A DNA stretch of 17,228 nt from Baffinella frigidus. Lineage: Eukaryota > Cryptophyceae > Cryptomonadales > Baffinellaceae. Location of the stretch: positions 27,875 to 45,102 of the forward strand of contig MU647002.1 in the NCBI GenBank assembly GCA_026770585.1. Reading direction: 5' to 3'. A program made the translations under genes and the position numbers. The notes beneath the pieces were generated by a model that worked only from the letters and a program-made list of their open reading frames with translations, was not told the origin of the DNA and ran no database searches. Positions within the stretch are counted from its first letter, which is position 1. The number at the start of each line of letters is the position of its first letter. Positions 1 through 10,200 of the stretch are shown piece by piece.

Positions 1-67
1 AACCCCAAACCCCAAACCCCCAAACCCCCCAAACCCCAAACCCCAAAACCCGAAAACCCGAAAACCT
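1..67. repeat. Degenerate telomere-like repeat (CCCCAAA type)
   Basis: Tandem AACCCC/AAACCCC units drift into AAAACCCG units. On the plus strand the repeat is C-rich, the polarity seen on the sense strand of most introns of the minus-strand gene. It would therefore fit an intron of a plus-strand gene ending at 177. It is not a perfect heptamer array, so a true chromosome end is unlikely. Confidence 0.7.
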
Positions 68-87
68 TAACCTAGCCCCTACGCCAG

Positions 88-177
88 GTGGTAGCCCTTC
101 TGGGGCGCGCGCTCGTCCCGCCCGCCAAGTCTGTAGAGCGTGCTATCGCGTCCCTGATCCAGGAGGGCCTCATCTGA
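88..177 (+). CDS. Possible 3'-terminal exon of a plus-strand gene
   Basis: After a C-rich tract ending CTACGCCAG, an open phase-0 stretch of 29 codons runs to TGA at 175-177. It reads VVALLGRALVPPAKS, then VERAIASLIQEGLI and stop. The C-rich telomere-like DNA in front has the same sense polarity as introns of the large gene in this window, which supports an exon reading. The SLI-containing helix weakly resembles the C-terminal winged helix of cullins (RFVP...IKKRIESLIE pattern), but it stops earlier than cullins do, so no family is assigned. The rest of the gene would lie left of the window. Chance is a real alternative for so short a piece. Confidence 0.35.
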   Translation: MVALLGRALVPPAKSVERAIASLIQEGLI

Positions 178-192
178 GGCGGGGTGGCGTTG

Positions 193-234
193 GAGCCATT
201 TTGCTGGAGCCATTTTTTCCAGGCAAAATGGCTC
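193..234. repeat. Short hairpin just after the plus-strand stop
   Basis: GAGCCATTTTGC at 193-204 is inverted as GCAAAATGGCTC at 223-234, with an 18-base loop. It lies 15 bp after the TGA at 175-177 and could fold in a 3' UTR. Confidence 0.4.
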
Positions 235-269
235 TGACGCCCTTCGTGTACAACGTGTAGAGTGCGCAT

Positions 270-345
270 GACCTCTCTCTAGGTCCTGCTGAAACCTAGC
301 CTGCGTGGGGGTGCATATATGGCGGCCGTGTTGGTGTTAACAAAG
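270..345. repeat. Dispersed repeat family, copies near 270, 1351 and 2258
   Basis: The block CCTCTCTCTAGGTCCTGCT followed by ATATGGCGGCCGTGTTGG recurs in diverged form at about 2258-2352 and, for the second part, at 1351-1385. A companion block (AAGGAGGCGAGTGCCG, then AAAAGTAAAC) recurs at about 1460-1510, 2230-2255 and 2462-2500. No coding potential is recognisable; these are old intergenic repeats. Confidence 0.55.
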
Positions 346-402
346 GGTGTGTTTTATGACCCAGAAAATGACACACTGTTTCCCCACATGTATTGATCGC
401 AT

Positions 403-525
403 GTACAGGGGTATTTCGCTCATAAGAAACGCCCACCATCTTAGGACCACCGTAGGGCCCTAGGCATAGGCCTACTGTAGGGTCCTAGGGGGGCGTGTTT
501 TCTCATGAGCGAGGTACCTCTGTAC
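403..525. mobile_element. MITE-like foldback element A, copy 1 (123 bp)
   Basis: The ends are inverted copies: GTACAGGGGTATTTCGCTC on the left, GAGCGAGGTACCTCTGTAC on the right. The inverted repeat extends inward through CATAAGAAACGCCC and a centre rich in CCTAGG and TAGGCCTA. It has no coding capacity, which is typical of a non-autonomous inverted-repeat element. It is exactly as long as the copy at 1953-2075. Confidence 0.75.
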
Positions 526-976
526 AGCACGACCGCGTGAGGCTCATGTTCAGTGCAGGAGAGACGTTAGGGCAGAAGCCCCAGTTGCCCCGACGGCCTC
601 ACCGGGAAGTTTGCACCCTCTAACACTAACGACCTTGGGCAAGAGCGTTTGCTCCAATTCCCAAGTGACCCGCAAAGACCTGGTCGATAATTCCCACCAG
701 CAGCGTTAAAACCCTGGGCACCGTTCTCACGGTGGGCGCGATCGGGTATCTGATTGGCTCCTGGCTCCGGGGGCAACACCATCGCCGCTGGGTACATTCC
801 AGTTCCTTAAGAACCAAGAACCAAAGGGGTACGTGCCATCCTACAGTGTTTCCTCGAAACAAAGATAACGCACCGCCCCTAGGCCGGTCCTACGCTCCTA
901 GGATGATTCGAAAGCTTTATTGATTGCACACATGCCATCACGCTCTCCACTTTACACAGAGGGCTACGAAGGGATT

Positions 977-997
977 TTCGGGCACTCAGTGCCCGAA
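977..997. repeat. Short palindrome
   Basis: TTCGGGCACT and AGTGCCCGAA flank a single C, giving a 10-bp perfect stem. No associated gene; function unknown. Confidence 0.5.
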
Positions 998-1650
998 TTT
1001 CCGTCACCTTATCCGTAGAACCCCCCCTATGCACCTACGGGTTGCCTACCGTAGGGTCCTAGGTCTTATCGTTTAGGGTTTATTCAGACTTCCTTCGAAG
1101 TCCGTTGTGTGCACTCGAATTTTTGTCTTGAATCTCGCCGCACGAGGCAGCAGCTAAAACGCTACAGGGATATCTGGGCCAGAAAAAAACAGAACTTAAG
1201 AACCCAGACCGATTTTGGGCCCCCCGTTGTCTCAATTTCAGAAAAACGGATTCTCCCCCGGTTTTCTTAATTTAAGAAAACGGACACCGACCGATGTTGG
1301 AGCACCCGTGTTCTTAGCCCAGATACCCCTGTAGCCTCCGTACGGAGGTTTGCATACATGGCGGACGTGTTGGTCATAACAAAGGTCGCCTCGCGCGGGA
1401 GAATCTCCATTGCAAGAGCCCGCAGCCTCTTTAGGACTCTTCACATCCTGGGGTGGCGAGGGGAAGGAGGCGAGTGCCGCCGGGCAACCCCAAAAGTAAA
1501 CCGCCTACGAAAAGTGAATTCGCGAAAAGTCAACTGACTCCTTGAAAGTCTAGTGGTGGCACGATTGGGCAAGACGCATTTTCGGCGTGCAAGTCTGAAC
1601 GCGAGGTTAGAGAGGGCGCTCTAGACTCAACTCTTGAAGCGAGAGCCAGC

Positions 1651-1702
1651 AGAGAGAGAGATTGGTAATTTATTGCCAAAAAACAGCGTCAGCGCTGCAC
1701 GT
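1651..1702 (+). repeat. Partial copy of the ATTTATTGCC element
   Basis: AGAGAGATTGGTAATTTATTGCC followed by an AGCGTCAGCGC segment matches one end of the element at 13104-13233, same orientation, and 5258-5385 (inverted). Only this end is present. Confidence 0.6.
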
Positions 1703-1804
1703 GCCTTCCGCATGGACATGCCTTCCGCACTCCAATCTTGAAGCCAGCGCCAGCGGAGATACATGTGCGTGCACTAGCGTGCACGCCGCCTTACGCCTCG
1801 TACT

Positions 1805-1932
1805 GTACCCTAGATACAAAGGCATCTCGCTCATGAGAAACGCCCACCCCCCTAGGATCACCATAGGTCCCAAGGCGTAAGCCTACTGCAGAGTTCTAGG
1901 AGGCGTTTTCTTATGAGCGAGGTACCCTGTAC
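1805..1932. mobile_element. MITE-like foldback element A, copy 2 (diverged)
   Basis: Same structure as 403-525: a CTCGCTCATGAGAAACGCCC arm, a CCTAGG-rich centre and a closing CTTATGAGCGAGGTACC arm. The outermost left bases are altered. Confidence 0.7.
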
Positions 1933-1952
1933 GCCGCTGTACGCCTCACACT

Positions 1953-2075
1953 GTACAGGGGTACCTCGCTCATAAGAAACTGCACCCCCCAATGACCCTA
2001 CAGTAGGCCTATGCCTAGTGCCCTATGGTGGTCCTAAGGGGGGGGGTAGTTTCTTATGAGCGAGGTACCCCTGTA
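1953..2075. mobile_element. MITE-like foldback element A, copy 3 (123 bp)
   Basis: Best preserved copy. Termini GTACAGGGGTACCTCGCTC and GAGCGAGGTACCCCTGTAC are perfect inverted repeats, and arms continue through CATAAGAAAC / GTTTCTTATG. It lies 20 bp after copy 2, suggesting nested or local insertion. Confidence 0.8.
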
Positions 2076-2112
2076 CCCTAGATAACCCTACATGTAGTTT
2101 ACGATAGAGACT

Positions 2113-2214
2113 GTTCGCATCCTGGGGTCTGGGGATACAACCCCGTGTAAAGTCTGGGGATACAACCCCGTGTAGGATGACCGAAGTGACTTTACACACG
2201 GCGTTGTATCCCCA
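2113..2214. repeat. Tandem plus inverted repeat of GGGGATACAACCCCGTGTA
   Basis: TCTGGGGATACAACCCCGTG occurs twice in tandem near 2128-2166. A related inverted form (TACACACGGCGTTGTATCCCC) lies at about 2192-2212. The segment can form a hairpin; no gene is visible. Confidence 0.6.
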
Positions 2215-2519
2215 AATGGGGGGACGAGGGAAAGGAGGCAAGTGCCGCGAGTGAATGGCCTCTCGCTAGATCCTGCTCAGACAAAGCCTCGGTGGGGTTG
2301 CGGTCGTGTTGGTAGAATTAATATATACATGGCGGTCGTGTTGGTAGAATTAAGTTCTCTCTGAATCTGAATTGCGAGATTGCTGCAGTCCCAAGGCCTT
2401 CACGGGAGGGAATATATGGTGGCCATCTGGGCTTTGCACCGTAATAAACGCACTTTGGGGAAGGAGGCGAGAAGCGTGGGGCATCACCAAAAGTAAACTC
2501 ACAAAAAGTCAACTTAGCT

Positions 2520-2680
2520 GCAGACTTGAATCTTTCCTTTAGATTTCAATCATGCCTCTAAACCTGAATTTTGCCGCGAGGTTACATGCCTTTTAACTTG
2601 AATATTGCCAGCGAGGTTACTTGCCTTGAGCCTTCAATCTTGCCTCTAGACTTGAAGCTTGCCCCAAGCGCCAGTACCTC
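2520..2680. repeat. Degenerate tandem repeat (TTGAATCTTGCC / CGAGGTTAC)
   Basis: Units containing GACTTGAATCTTGCC-like and CGAGGTTAC-like pieces recur about every 50 bp. A related stretch is at 1595-1760. No coding potential is seen. Confidence 0.45.
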
Positions 2681-2726
2681 GCTCATAACAACTTAGTCCA
2701 TGCCAAACAACTAAGTCCGTAGTGTA

Positions 2727-2731
2727 TTACA
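2727..2731 (-). promoter_or_regulatory. Possible poly(A) signal TGTAA
   Basis: On the minus strand TGTAA occurs about 25 nt after the TAG stop at 2755-2757. TGTAA is the usual poly(A) signal of many green algae. A five-base motif is common by chance, so this is only suggestive. Confidence 0.25.
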
Positions 2732-2754
2732 TGCACACGCTGCCCCCCCCCTCT

Positions 2755-2823
2755 CTACGTCGACAGGTTCGAGACGATTTGGACCAAGCCCTCGCTGGCC
2801 GCGCCTACCACTACGGGGCCCTC
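2755..2823 (-). CDS. Exon 18 (terminal): last beta-helix strand and stop
   Basis: The acceptor CCCATCACAG precedes GAG in phase 0. Twenty-two codons follow, EGPVVVGAASEGLVQ then IVSNLST, then TAG. The alternating small/hydrophobic pattern matches a beta-helix rung, and the join to exon 17 (RSNQ/EGPVVV) reads naturally. This is the most likely end of the gene; two nearer stops at about 3840 and 3717 were considered and rejected. Confidence 0.7.
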   Translation of the reverse strand, partial: EGPVVVGAASEGLVQIVSNLST

Positions 2824-4207
2824 CTGTGATGGGATATGGGGGTTCGGGTTTAGGGTTTAGGGTTTATGGTTGATGGTTTAGGGTTTAGTGTTGAGTGTTT
2901 AGGGGATAGGATTTAGGATTTGGAATTTGGGGGTTGGGGTTTAGGATTTCGGGTTTAGGATTTCGGGTCTAGGGTTTAAGGTTCCTGGAACGCCGTCTAC
3001 GTTCAGGGTTAAGGGTTAAGGTTTTAGTGTTTAGTGTTTAATGTCCAGGTTTTAGGGTCCAGGGTTTCGGGCTTCGGGTGTGAGAAAGGGCTCAGGGGGG
3101 AGAGTTTCGGGTTTCGGGTTTCGGGCTTCGGGTACGAGAAAAGGCTTAGGGGAGAACCTGGTTGGAGCGCAGGTCGTTATTCTCCACCGTCCCCGTCGCG
3201 CCGTCGTCGACCTGCAGTGGTGCAAAAGCGATTCAGGTCCTAGGCAGGTCCTAGGGCCCTACGGTAGGGCGTATGCGCCCCCCCTAGGACTGCCATAGGG
3301 CCGTAGGCATAGGCCTACTGTAGGGTCCTAGAGGGGGGCGGTTTCTTATGAGCGAGGTGCCCCGCCGCGCCGTCGTCCACCTGCAGTGGTGCAAAAGCGA
3401 TTCAGAAGGGCATCCCTGAAGTGGCCATTCAGAAGGGTATCCCTGAAGTGGCCAGCGATTCAGAAGGGTACCCTGAAGTGGATTCTGTCTTGGTCCGAAA
3501 TTAGATTCAGTCCCGAACAGGGTTACCTCGCGCGCTCATAACGCATTTCGGACCAAGACAGAATCTGTCCCGCTATCTTAGGCTCCCCACGCGGAAGGTG
3601 AGGGTGCATATGCTATTTTAGGCATCAGATGATGCTATCTTACGCCTTTTCAACAGGACAGATTCTGGTATGGTCCGAGATGAAATCGCTGACGGGTGGT
3701 TGCTGGCGCCGTGCGACATCACGCCGCCCCCTGCGCTGCGCCTGATCGAGCGAGTACATGGGGTGCCTCGGTTTCGGGTTTCGGGTTTCGGGTCCAGGGG
3801 GTAGGGGGTAGGGGGTAGGGTTTAGTGTAGGGTTCAGCTCTGCCAGCGCGAGAGGAAGAGGGTTGGGTCTGGGATGTGGGGCGTACCATGATGCCGGCCC
3901 GGAAGTTGTGCGAGACCATCCGAGCGTTCGTGTCTAGAATTCAGGGTCTTACGTTTTCGGGTGCAGGGTGCAGGATGTCGGGTAAAATCGCTCCAACGCC
4001 TGCCTGGACCTGAGATGGACGGGTGATGGAGGGGTGATGGAGGGGTGAGGTGTGTGGAGGGGGTGGAGGGGGGGGGGTGTACCATGATGCCGGCGCGGAA
4101 GTTGTGCGAGACCATGGAACGGGTCATGCGCACACTCGACCCTGCGTTCTGCGCCACCACCCCGTGCATCCCGTTCTCGAAGATGCTGTTGCGGGGAGGG
4201 AGGCGTG

Positions 4208-4291
<84 letters not shown>

Positions 4292-7200
4292 TCTCTCTCT
4301 CCCTCTCTCTCCTCTCTCTCTGACTCTGTGAGGCTGGTGCATTATTATTGATCATTCATTATTATTTGGTGTTTAGTGTTGGGATGGGGTTCTACGCGAC
4401 CACCCCGTGCAACCCGTTCTCGAAGATGCTGTGTTTGGGTGTCAGTGTTCAGTGTCTAGCCACTTCGCAGCCACCGGGGGCTTCACGGATACAGTCCATC
4501 TGAACGATTTCTCAAATCGTATCCATTGCCCTGGTATCTCAACGGAATTTCACCTTGAATTCTAGGTGAAAAGGTCTTCGCTCGCTGCTAAGTGGTACCC
4601 CATAAGCGGTAAGCCCTGTGACCCTACGGAATCAGGGTTCTGCGCCACCACCTCGAAGATGCTGCGCGAGGAACCAGGACCAGGAATCAGGGTTGCATCC
4701 CAGCAAGAATCCGACAGCAGAGGTTTCAATCGAAGGGAAATGCACAAGTTCTTGCTCTGGTGTACCGTCTGCTGTTGCCCCGAAACGAGGAGTCAGCAAC
4801 TGGGAATCAGAAACGGCCCAGCTATTAACTCAGCAAACTATGTATACTTACGTACCTATGCGCAACCCCTGAAACCAGGATCCAGGAATCAGCCGGAAGA
4901 ACTCCACATTGACATACTAGAGATTTTCATCCACGCCCATGCGGATGCAGGCACACGGACATGTGAAACGAAACATCAGAACGAGTGGGGGGCGGGCGGG
5001 AGGCAGGCGGACCTCCAGGATTCATACATACAATGGACCTGCCATAACACATACCCGTCGGGGCCGGACTGATTGAGTATGTGTGGAGGGTAGGTATGCG
5101 TTATGGTGTCCACCCTTCAGGCATACTTCCTTGCAGGGGGAAATCGGGGGCCGGCCGAAGGAGTATGTGTGAAGGGTAAGTATGTGTTACGGTAGCCTGT
5201 GTTACGGTAGGTGGACTGTACAAGTTCTTGCTCTAGTGCAACCTCTGCTGGCAGGAGGTGGAGTTAAGAATCCATCCGGAAAATGCTCGTATGAGCGGCC
5301 GACACGGGGTACAGTAAGTGGCACAATGCGTCGAGCATGTGCGTCGCTGACGCTGGTTGTTTGGCAATAAATTATCAATCTCTCTCTAACCTCTGCTGTG
5401 TTAGGGTAGGTGGACTGTACAAGTTCTTGCTCTAGTGCAACCTCTGCCGTGGTGTGGCGGGCGGGGAGATGACCTGCACGACTCGACCACGGCCTTACTG
5501 CGGTCCGTGACGTGTAGTCCGTATTGCTGGCACCGACACAACACCTGCGGGTTACGGTATATGCTTTAGGGCTTAGGGATTAGGGTTTAGGGTTTAGGGT
5601 TTAGGGTTTGCTCGGGTCGGTGGGGGTTTACTCAACAAGTCGGCCAGCAAGGCGGTCAGTAGGAAGGTACAGGGGGGCGGCGGATAGACACGTCCGCGCA
5701 AAGTAAGCAACTAACGCGCGATGGAAGCAAGAAAAAAATGCAAGTACGTAGGTACGTAAGTACATAGGTAGCTGGATGAATACCGATCGGCGGATCGACA
5801 CGTCCGCGCCCCGAGACGTTGCCGCCCTCCACTAGGTAGGTACGTAACCAAGAAAGTAAACAGACAGCTAGGATAATAGCGGGGCGGTCAGCAAGCCAGT
5901 CCGTCAGTCAGCAAGCCAGCAAGCCAGTCACTAGGAACGAATGTAAGTAGCTGGGCTAATACCGATCGGCGGATAGACACGTCGGCGCCCACGGTGGCGC
6001 CCCGCCCGCAGAGCCCCTTAGCTTCGTAGCTCCAAGCAAGCAGGTACGTACGCACGCAGGGTGCGGGGGTGCGGGGGAGGGAGCACCGATCGGCGAATGG
6101 ACACGTCGGCGGCCGCGGTGGCGGCCAGCCCGCAGACCCCCCCCGAGACGTTGCAGTCCTCCAGCACCATCCGACCACTCACCACCTGTAGGGGTTTGGG
6201 GTTGAGGGTGTGTGGGTTCAAACCATACCCGCCAATCCCTCAACCTCAAACACTACCCGCGAGACAATCAACCCATAGGGTTGAGGGTGTGGGTGTGGGT
6301 GTGGGTTAGGGGTTTGGGGTTGTGGGTGTGTGGGGGTTAGGGGTCAGGGTTAGGAGCTAGGGTTCCCGCAGATCCCCCCCGAGACGTTGCAGTCTTCCAG
6401 CACCATCCGCCCACGCACCACCTGTAGGGGTTTGGGGTTTGGGGTTTGGGGTTTGGGGTTTGGGGTTTGGGGTTACTTCACCTCGGGGCGCTAGGGGTTA
6501 GGGTATAAGATTTGTGGTTTATGGTTTGGGGGTTGTGGTTTGGAAGTTAGGGTTTGGGGTTTAGGGTTCAGGGTGTAGGGTTTGAGGTTGGGGGGACACA
6601 GTTCAGGGATGCGGGTTGCTGATCAGGGTTTGGGGTTTAGGATCTAGGGTTTGGGGGTGACCTCGAGTGTCCGCGCGCCGCTCCCTAACCCTAACCCCTA
6701 ACCCCCACCCACCCACAACCCTGTACCCCTAACCCCCACCCCCACCCTAAACCCTAAACCCTATGGGTTGATTGTTTGGCGGATCATCATGTTGCTTACG
6801 CGCACGTGCCCCCCTGCTGCTCTGCTGCCCTGCTACCCTCGACCCTCTCAACCCCAACCCTCAACCCTCAACCCCTCAACCCCACACCTCGAAACCCCAA
6901 CCCAACACCCACCACCCACCACCCAAACCCCAAGCCCTCAACCCCCAATCCAAACTCTTAGCCATCACGACCCCACACGCCATACCTCGAGTGTCCGCGC
7001 GCCGCTCCCTCGGATCATCATGTTGCTTACGCGCACATGCCCTCCCTGCTGAGATAGCGCAGCCTCCCCCTCCGCCTGAAGTTCAGGGTCTACTTTAGAC
7101 GTGACCGGGAGCAATCATAAGTTGACACAAGGGAAGAATGTACAGGATCCTGTACATTCTGCCAAAAGTTGACTCACGCCTGCTGATGAGTTGACTTTTG

Positions 7201-10200
7201 CAATTGACCACCCTCAGGTCCAGCGTAGTTAGGGGTTAGGGATTACGGTTCAGGGGTTTCGGGTTTGGGGGGTATGGTTTAGGGTTTTGGGTGTTGGGGT
7301 GATGGCTGAGGTTCAGGGGTTTAGGGTACAGGAGATAGAGTTTCGGGATTCGAGTTTCGGGTCTAGGGTGTAGTTACCGACTCCAGCAGGAAAGATATGC
7401 TGCACGTTTCCTTATGGTTTCGGGTTTCGGGTTTCGGGTTTCGGGGTCCGAGTTTGGAGTTTGGGATTCGGGTGTAGTTACCGACTCCAGCAGAATGTGC
7501 TGCATGTTGCCGTCTCCCAGAATCTCAACCACCGCATCCTTGAGCACGATTGTTTCCCGGTAATGCCCCGCCGACACCATAATCTGCCGCGCCAGCAACG
7601 TAAATTACTACACCACCGCGTCAGCAACGAAAATTACTACACAGTTTGGCCATACTAGTAATAATAGTAGAGCAGTTGTGTAGTAATTTCGTTGGCCAGG
7701 ATCTCAACCACCGCGTCCTTGAGCACGAGTGTTTCCCGGTAATGCCCCACCGGCACCATAATCTGCCGATCGATCCGCCGTGTCAGCATGGAAAATTGCA
7801 ACACATAATTGGGTCCTACCACATGAAGCTACCCATGCGAACATAATAAATGTCGACTGTGAACGTGTTTAGTAATTTTCATGAAAAGAAGGTCACAGAA
7901 GAATCTAGATAACACGCTTTCCGTGCAGGTACGTGACAAATTGCTGACTTTTGGCGTGTTTCCTGGGCAATAATCCAATAATTGACTTAGGAATCTGTTC
8001 ATTTAGAGTAGCCTCGTGTGGTACTAGTCATAGTAAGGCAGCTGTGTAGTAATTTTCGTTGACCAGAAACCAATATTTATTTTCGTTTCCGAAAACACCG
8101 AGACAATTTTGCCAAACGAAAAAAAATACTGGTTTCTGGTCAACGAAGGCAAAATTGTCTCCCGGTACTGCCCCGCCGACACCAAAATCTGCCGAGCGTT
8201 CCGAGGTGAGGCAAAAGTCCACGCGAGGCAGGCGCAATATCAACAAGCGGCTGCGTAAAACCTCGTGTAGAGGTTTGTAGTGGAGAGCACAGGCACCCGG
8301 CCCGCTTCTCGTCCGATATTGCCCCCCGCATCGCAGGCTATTCTTGAGTTGACAGCAAGCGCTTGTGGTACAAATATATCAACTTTGGAGAGTTGAAGGC
8401 ACCTTGCAGTCGACCGGGGCTTCGCAGGCTATTCTTAAGTTGACAGCAAGCGCTTGTGGTACAAATATGTCAACTTCGGAGAGTTAAAGGCACCTTGCAG
8501 TCGACCGGGGCTTCGCAGGCTATTCTCAAGTTGACAGGAAGCGCTCGTGGTACAAATATGTCATCTTTGGAGAGTACACAAACATGTCAACTTTGGAGAG
8601 TTAAAGGGACCTTGCAGTCGGCAGGCGCGGCCCGCAGTGCGTCTGATATTGTCGGGAACTGCGCTGGGACTCGCAGAACCTGGATTAGGGTTTAGGGTTT
8701 AGGGTTTAGGGATTAGGGCTCAGGGTTTAGGGATTAGGGCTCAGGGTTTAGGGTTTAGGGCTCAGGGTTTAGGGTTTAGGGCTATTGTCGGGAACTGCGC
8801 TGGGACTCCCAGAACCTGGATGGGGGTTTAGGGTTGAGGGTTTAGGGTTTAGGGTTTAGGGTTTAGGGCTAAGGGCTCAGGGTTTAGGGTTTAGGGTTTA
8901 GGGTTTAGGGTTTAGGGTTTAGGGCTCAGAGTTTAGGGTTTAGGGACATTGTCGGGAACTGCGCTGGGACTCGCAGCACCTGGATAAGGGTTTGGGGTTT
9001 AGGGTTTAGGGTTTAGGGTTTAGGGTTTAGGGCTAAGGGCTAAGGGCTCAGGGTTCAGGGTTTAGGATTTAGGGTTTAGGGTTTAGGGTTTAGGGTTTAG
9101 GGTTTAGGGTTTGGGACTCGCAGCACATGCAGATTGTGGATTCGGGTTTAGGGATTAGGGGTGAGGGTGGCCAGGGATTAGGGTTTAGGGTGGTTAGGGA
9201 TTAGGGAAGGGGTTTCGGGGTTCGGGTGGTTGGGGATTAGTGATGAGTGATGAGTGATTAGTGATGAGTGATGAGTGATTAGGGCGATTAGGGATTAAGG
9301 ATTAGGAATTAGGGAGGGGCGATGAGGGTTGAGGGATTCGGCAGCACCGGGCGGGCGCTTGGCGAGCCCTCTGGCTGTGGTGAGTTGACGGCCATTGGTG
9401 AGAAGGCGGCAGCGGCTGGGGGCGAGGCCTGGTGGGGTTTCGCTTTAGTACCAGCGCGAACTTGTAGTTTGCAAATTTAGTACCAGCGCGCACTTTTAGA
9501 TTGCACGTAGTACCGCGGTGTGCGTTAAAAATACTTTTGCGAGGCAGGTTAGGTGTGGGGATGAGCCGTGGGGGAGAAGGCTGCGGCGGCTGGGGGCGAC
9601 GCCTGGCGGGGTGGGGTGGGGGTTAGGGTAGGAGAGGGTATATGGTACAGGGTATGGGTTTAGGGTTTAGGGTTCAGGGTTTAGGGTTTAGGGTTTAGGG
9701 TTTATGGTTTATGGTTTATGGTTTAGGGTTCAGGTTTTAGGGTTTAGGAAGGAGGCTGGAGGTATGCGAATGACGCCCCAGACACCCCGCTTACAGACGT
9801 GCAGGTTTTGGGGTTTGGGGTTGATTTGAAGGGTTAGGGGTTTGGGTTCTCATGCACCTTGCGGAGGTTCCCACACGAGGCTATCCATGCGAACAGAATA
9901 AATGTCGATTTTAAATTTTGTGGGGGAGAATGGTCACGTACCTACACGGAAAGCGTGTAGCATGTTCATTTATTCGACCAAGCATACCAAAATTACAACA
10001 CAAATGCTTACAATTGACATCTTTTCTGTTCTCATGGATAGCCTCGTGTGATCCGGGCACCCGGCACTCCTGCAACTCGCGGGTTTATGGCTTCGGGTTT
10101 CGGGTTTCGATAATTGATTGTTTAGGGTTTCGGGTTTAGGAACCTCGCGGTGAAACTGGAGCTGCTCCATTTCGGGTTTGGGCTGCTGCTCTTGTAGTCG

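Noticed and set aside
3717-3850. Earlier gene end (AGC TGA after a strong acceptor at about 3841, or a GGGGCGGCGTGA piece at about 3717)
   Set aside because: Exons 17 and 18 further on continue the beta-helix with good splice sites and matching phase, so an earlier stop is less likely, though an alternative transcript end is possible.
3834-4355. 173-residue minus-strand frame rich in Arg-Glu repeats
   Set aside because: It is a translation of the (GA)n microsatellite joined to exon 16; the exon has clear splice borders and only its middle is coding.
4566-5072. 168-residue plus-strand frame
   Set aside because: No recognisable domain; covers an exon 16 fragment in antisense and intronic short repeats.
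6768-7098. Pro-rich plus-strand frames
   Set aside because: Translation of CCCTCAACCCC-type repeats opposite to exon 13.
8330-9116. CRISPR-like array
   Set aside because: Units are tandem 91-bp repeats and telomere-like heptads, with no regular repeat-spacer pattern; the DNA is eukaryotic.
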